Positions 61,015 through 64,000 of a stretch of DNA of 64,000 nucleotides are shown one piece after another. The notes under the pieces were generated by a model. The model had not been told where the DNA came from. It saw only the letters and a program-made list of their open reading frames with translations, and searched no databases. Origin of the DNA: Gemmatimonadota bacterium (lineage in GTDB: Bacteria; Gemmatimonadota; Gemmatimonadetes; Longimicrobiales; Gaopeijiaceae); the NCBI GenBank assembly GCA_030428885.1, contig JAUIEJ010000004.1:372001-436000 (forward strand), written 5' to 3'. Numbering within the stretch: the stretch's first letter is position 1; every line of letters starts with the position of its first letter. The translations under genes and the position numbers were made by a program.

Positions 61015-62699
61015 CCGGCCTCATCCTCGCCCCCGATCTGGCCCTCCCCCGCTTCGCCCCGGACCCCGGGGAGATTCCTCCCCCCCGGGACGGCCTCGTC
61101 CGGGCCTCCCGGGCCGATGGACGAGAGCGGGTGTTCGCCGGTGCCCGCAGCCTGGTGCGGGCCAACGGCCTCGCCGGCGTCGTGTCGGTGGAGACCGGCG
61201 GCGGGGCGCTGACGGGCCCCATCCGCCTGGCGGCTCCACCGGCGGCCAACCTCCTCGCCACGCCCCGGACCCTGGTGCGGGAGCGGGTGGGCGCAGGGGG
61301 AGGTCTGCGGGAGACGCTGGTGGTCCCGGAGCGGCTGCCGGGCGCCGTGATCCAGTGGGCCGGAGACGCGCCGGCCCGGGGGTGGGTGCTGGACGTGGAG
61401 CTTCCCCTGGCCCCCTCCCCCGACACCCGGGTGCGGGTCGACGGCCCCCTCCTGCGCTGGGCGGCGGGGAGCGAGGGGGCCGGGGGCGTCCTGCAGCTCA
61501 CCGGGCCGGTGGACGGCGCCGGGTGGACCCTCATGGTGGAACAGGGGCGGGCCCGGGCGCGCATCGCCATCCACCCCCACGCCCAGCACCCGGTCACCCT
61601 CCTCCTCTCGGCGGTGGAGGCCCACGACCGCCTTCCCTCCCTCCCGGCTCTGGGCGCCGTCTCGGCCCACCGGCGGCGCGACACCCTCGAGCCCCACGAC
61701 GCCCCGGGGTTGGTGGTCCGCACCGGAGTGCCCGACCTCGACGACGGCGTGGCCTGGGCCCGGGCCGCCATCCGGGCCCGGCTGGTGGACCGGGGGCGGG
61801 AGCGCCACGTCCGGGGCGACGCCCTGGCCGACCTGGTCCGGGGCGCCCTGGCCGGCGGAGAGGTGGACGTGGCCCGCGCGGCACTCCAGGATCTGGGCTC
61901 GACTCGAGCCGACGCCGAGGCCCTGGCCCTCTGGGTGGCCTGGACCGGCCGTCCCGAACCCCTCCTGGAGGCCCGGGCCTCCCTCGAGCCGGCGCTGGCC
62001 GAGGCCCCCGACGCCCTCCGACGCCGGGTGGCCGAAGCGGCGGAGGCCGGCGGAGACGAGGCCTGGGCCGCCGAGCTGCGCCGGCCCGTGGCCCGGGACG
62101 GGGGCCGGCGCCTGCCCACCCTGGGGGGCGGAGACGACGACGACGCCCCGGTCGCCCCCCTCCTGGAGTCGGGAGAGGGCCCGCCCGATGCCGACACCCT
62201 GCGCCGAGCCATGGGCCGCACCTGCTCCGACACCTCCGACTGGGGCGTGGCGGCCCTCCGTCGCGCCCTGGCGGGGGCGAGTCGCCGAGGGCTCGACGTC
62301 CTCGGCCCCGAGGCGGCCCTCACCCTGGACCTCCTGGTCCGGGGACTGCTGGGGGTGGAGCCCGACGCGAGCGTGGGACGGGTGCGGGTGGGCCCCTGCT
62401 TTCCCGCCGGATGGGCGTCGTTCCGCGCCGACGACCTCCAGGTGGGAGACGCTCGTCTGGGCGTGGAGATGACCCGGGAGGGACCCTGGACCCGCCTGGT
62501 GCTCCGGCAATCGGCGGGGGGCGCCCCCGTGACCTGGATCGTCGAGCCCCGTCTCGTGGGGCGCGCCCTGGTGCAGGCGCGGGTCGACGGCGCACCGGCG
62601 GAGATCGACGCCGAACAGGTCGACGGTCGGATCCGCCCCCGACTTCAGATTCCCGCCGAACGGGAGCGGACGGTGGAGCTGGAGGTCAGCCCTCCATGA
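61011..62699 (+). CDS. Unknown protein, possibly alpha/alpha-barrel glycosidase-like
   Basis: 562 residues, translationally coupled to the ABC-class ATPase. The N-terminal 200 residues look beta-rich (LRETLVVPERLPGAVIQWAGDAPARGWVLDVELPLAP). The middle is helical (DLDDGVAWARAAIRARLVDRGRERHVRGDALADLVRGALAGGE). The C-terminus (VGRVRVGPCFPAGWASFRADDLQVGDARLGVEMTREG) resembles the beta-sandwich that follows (alpha/alpha)6 catalytic domains in some glycoside hydrolases. I see no clear catalytic acid pair, and no signal peptide, so the name is a guess from fold-like features. Confidence 0.55.
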   Translation: MTGLILAPDLALPRFAPDPGEIPPPRDGLVRASRADGRERVFAGARSLVRANGLAGVVSVETGGGALTGPIRLAAPPAANLLATPRTLVRERVGAGGGLRETLVVPERLPGAVIQWAGDAPARGWVLDVELPLAPSPDTRVRVDGPLLRWAAGSEGAGGVLQLTGPVDGAGWTLMVEQGRARARIAIHPHAQHPVTLLLSAVEAHDRLPSLPALGAVSAHRRRDTLEPHDAPGLVVRTGVPDLDDGVAWARAAIRARLVDRGRERHVRGDALADLVRGALAGGEVDVARAALQDLGSTRADAEALALWVAWTGRPEPLLEARASLEPALAEAPDALRRRVAEAAEAGGDEAWAAELRRPVARDGGRRLPTLGGGDDDDAPVAPLLESGEGPPDADTLRRAMGRTCSDTSDWGVAALRRALAGASRRGLDVLGPEAALTLDLLVRGLLGVEPDASVGRVRVGPCFPAGWASFRADDLQVGDARLGVEMTREGPWTRLVLRQSAGGAPVTWIVEPRLVGRALVQARVDGAPAEIDAEQVDGRIRPRLQIPAERERTVELEVSPP

Positions 62700-62874
62700 A
62701 CCCCTCGGCGGCGAGGAGCTTCTTCAGCGCCTTCTCCCGCTCGGCCAGGGTCGTGCGTGCGATGACCCGGGCGAACTCGATGCGCTTCGCCTCGGGCACC
62801 TTGTCCAGAATCGCGATGGGCGCTCCATAGCGCAGCAGGATCCGCTTGGCGTCGATGGCCACGGATTCTTCCAC
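62686..62874 (-). CDS. Small protein of 62 residues, unknown
   Basis: From GTG 62874, preceded by GGGG. The sequence is charged and helical (ESVAIDAKRILLRYGAPIAILDKVPEAKRIEFARVIARTTLAEREKALKKLLAAEGF), with heptad-like spacing. Its 3' end overlaps the convergent unknown gene by 14 bp. No family is recognised. It lies between that gene and apaG on the apaG strand, but with a gap of 68 bases. Confidence 0.6.
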   Translation of the reverse strand: MEESVAIDAKRILLRYGAPIAILDKVPEAKRIEFARVIARTTLAEREKALKKLLAAEGFMEG

Positions 62875-62918
62875 GTGTCCCCCTCTGTTCGAGAACCGTC
62901 CGAAACCTCTGAAAATAG

Positions 62919-62930
62919 GGGCTTCGGCCC
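62919..62930 (-). other. Small hairpin after apaG
   Basis: GGGC-CGAA-GCCC on the minus strand followed by CTATTTTC, 13 bases after the apaG stop. A short stem with a partial U-tract, possibly a weak terminator. Confidence 0.35.
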
Positions 62931-62942
62931 GAGGCGAGAACC

Positions 62943-63359
62943 TCAGTGGAAGAGGTCGGCCTCGCCGTCGGCTTCGAGGCGGGGAAGGGGCGCCTCCAGA
63001 TGGAAGCGCGGTACGGCGACGCGGAACTTCCGGCCGTCGGGGCGCTGGAAGGTGTAGTACCCCTCCATGTAGCCCGCCGGGGAGCGGAGCACGCAGAAGC
63101 TGGAGTAGCTGTGGGACTCCCCCGGAGCCAGGAGGGGCTGCTCCCCCACGACCCCCTCGCCGTCGACCTCGCTGTCCTCGCCGGCGGCATCGTGGATCAG
63201 CCAATGCCGGAACAGCAGGTGGGCGTCTTCGTGCCCCTCGTTCACGAGGCGCACGCGGTAGGAGAAGACGAACGTCCCGTCGGCCGGGTCGGATCGGGCC
63301 AGGGAGAAGGTCGGACGCACGTCCACGCGAATGCCTTCGGGAAGAATGGGAAGGTGCAT
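62943..63359 (-). CDS. apaG: ApaG domain protein
   Basis: 138 residues from ATG 63359. The ApaG fold is clear: IRVDVRPTFSLARSDPADGTFVFSYRVRLVNEGHEDAHLLFRHWLIHDAAG, VVGEQPLLAPGESHSYSSFCVLRSPAGYMEGYYTFQRPDGRKFRVAVPRFHL. ApaG proteins are involved in tolerance to cobalt and magnesium; their biochemical role (pyrophosphate binding) is not fully known. It stands alone. Upstream in-frame Met codons (63410) give a longer, non-conserved N-terminus. Confidence 0.94.
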   Translation of the reverse strand: MHLPILPEGIRVDVRPTFSLARSDPADGTFVFSYRVRLVNEGHEDAHLLFRHWLIHDAAGEDSEVDGEGVVGEQPLLAPGESHSYSSFCVLRSPAGYMEGYYTFQRPDGRKFRVAVPRFHLEAPLPRLEADGEADLFH

Positions 63360-63484
63360 GGGGGCCTCCGTCGGGGCGGGTCGCCGGCTCGTCTCCATCA
63401 TACACCGCACTCGACTTCCTCGCTCCCGCCACCGCGCCGGGGTTAGCTTGGAAGGGACGACCCCAGTCCCGCGATCTCCCCTTC

Positions 63485-64000
63485 ATGTCCGCGCCCGTAC
63501 CCCGACTCTCCCCTTCGGTAGAGGACTACCTGAAGGCCGTATTCGCCCTGACTCGCCGCGACGAGGCCGCTGCCACCAGCGCCCTCGCCGAGAGCCTCGG
63601 GGTGCAACCGTCGTCGGTCACGGGCATGGTGAAGCGCCTCGCCGGCGACGGTCTCCTGGAGCACGTGCCCTACCGGGGCGTATCCCTCACGGACCGGGGG
63701 CGCCACGAGGCCCTGCGGATCCTCCGGCGCCACCGGGTGCTGGAGACCTATCTCACCGAGCGGCTGGGGTTCGCCTGGGACGACGTCCACGACGAGGCCG
63801 AGCGCCTCGAGCACGCGGCTTCGGACCGGCTCATCGAGGCCATGGCCGACGCCCTGGGCGACCCGAGCCACGATCCCCACGGGGCGCCCATTCCCACGGC
63901 GTCGGGCGAGATCGAGCCCATGGACTTCCCCTCCCTGGCCCAGTGCGTCCCCGGGGAACGGGTCACCGTTCGGGCGGTGCCCGACGAGCACGGCGACGAA
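63485..64000 (+). CDS. DtxR/MntR-family metal-dependent regulator (partial)
   Basis: 172 residues to the window end, where the frame is still open. The N-terminal helix-turn-helix is plain (SPSVEDYLKAVFALTRRDEAAATSALAESLGVQPSSVTGMVKRLAGDGLLEHVPYRGVSLTDRGRHEAL), followed by the dimerisation domain with metal-site candidates (RRHRVLETYLTERLGFAWDDVHDEAERLEHAAS, ALGDPSHDPHG). These proteins repress metal uptake genes when iron or manganese is bound. The beginning of an FeoA/SH3-like C-terminal domain (LAQCVPGERVTVRAV) is seen. Divergent from apaG. Confidence 0.93.
   Translation, partial: MSAPVPRLSPSVEDYLKAVFALTRRDEAAATSALAESLGVQPSSVTGMVKRLAGDGLLEHVPYRGVSLTDRGRHEALRILRRHRVLETYLTERLGFAWDDVHDEAERLEHAASDRLIEAMADALGDPSHDPHGAPIPTASGEIEPMDFPSLAQCVPGERVTVRAVPDEHGDE

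Noticed and set aside
1-64000. Prophage, insertion sequence or integrative element
   Set aside because: No transposase, integrase, phage structural genes, terminal repeats or attachment-type duplications were seen.

Overview
The window is a 64 kb piece of a very GC-rich, gene-dense Gram-negative chromosome. The gene content points to Gemmatimonadota or a close relative. It has two PadR regulator plus 'ADOP' giant-permease pairs, several carboxypeptidase-regulatory/TonB-plug-like secreted proteins without a barrel, many 6-bladed propeller proteins, a PorX-type response regulator (FCB superphylum) and lipid A export genes. No rRNA, tRNA, ribosomal protein, CRISPR array, prophage or insertion sequence was seen, so the phylum is inferred from gene families. 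Starts are often GTG, and neighbouring genes repeatedly overlap by 4 bp (ATGA/GTGA). No stretch above 300 bases lacks a gene.

Layout. 1-5.1 kb: envelope genes (GT9 fragment; minus-strand operon msbA-like, lpxL-like, GT2, ICMT-like methyltransferase; a lipoprotein). 5.2-10 kb: porX-like regulator divergent from a PadR-ADOP operon. 10-18 kb: cell-surface proteins (plug-like protein, giant glycine-repeat lipoprotein, outer-membrane barrel, DUF4105 protein). 18-25 kb: speA, small membrane and VOC proteins, YWTD propeller lipoprotein, TonB-like protein, ctaB and P1 peptidase. 25-28.4 kb: operon of dCMP deaminase, class V aminotransferase and a membrane-anchored MutS-like ATPase. 28.5-31.8 kb: tandem response regulators and typA. 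31.9-34 kb: blaI-type repressor with an M56 sensor peptidase and a candidate paired operator. 34-40.5 kb: NmrA-like protein, propeller, two-component system and two small secreted proteins. 40.7-43.7 kb: second PadR-ADOP operon. 43.8-46 kb: two toxin-antitoxin loci, one with a wrecked PIN toxin and the other translationally coupled to a propeller gene. 46-53.9 kb: secreted proteins, PQQ-type propeller fusion, LytTR regulator, GH13 amylase lipoprotein. 54-59.2 kb: deoxyhypusine-synthase-like enzyme, aquaporin, and a coupled gamma-glutamyltransferase/D-aminoacylase pair. 59.3-64 kb: ABC-class ATPase coupled to an unknown protein, a tiny ORF, apaG and a DtxR/MntR regulator cut by the window end.

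How it fits together. The genes suggest a free-living aerobe (heme O synthesis) with a lipid A-containing outer membrane, much secreted sensing and scavenging machinery (amylase, peptidases, GGT, D-aminoacylase) and polyamine synthesis. The less ordinary parts are the PorX homologue, the surface protein with PGRS-like glycine repeats, the M56/BlaI module with candidate operators, the damaged VapC beside an intact operator, promoters placed for leaderless mRNAs, and the ABC-class ATPase pair. Nothing here is clearly a complete, unknown multi-gene defence system.
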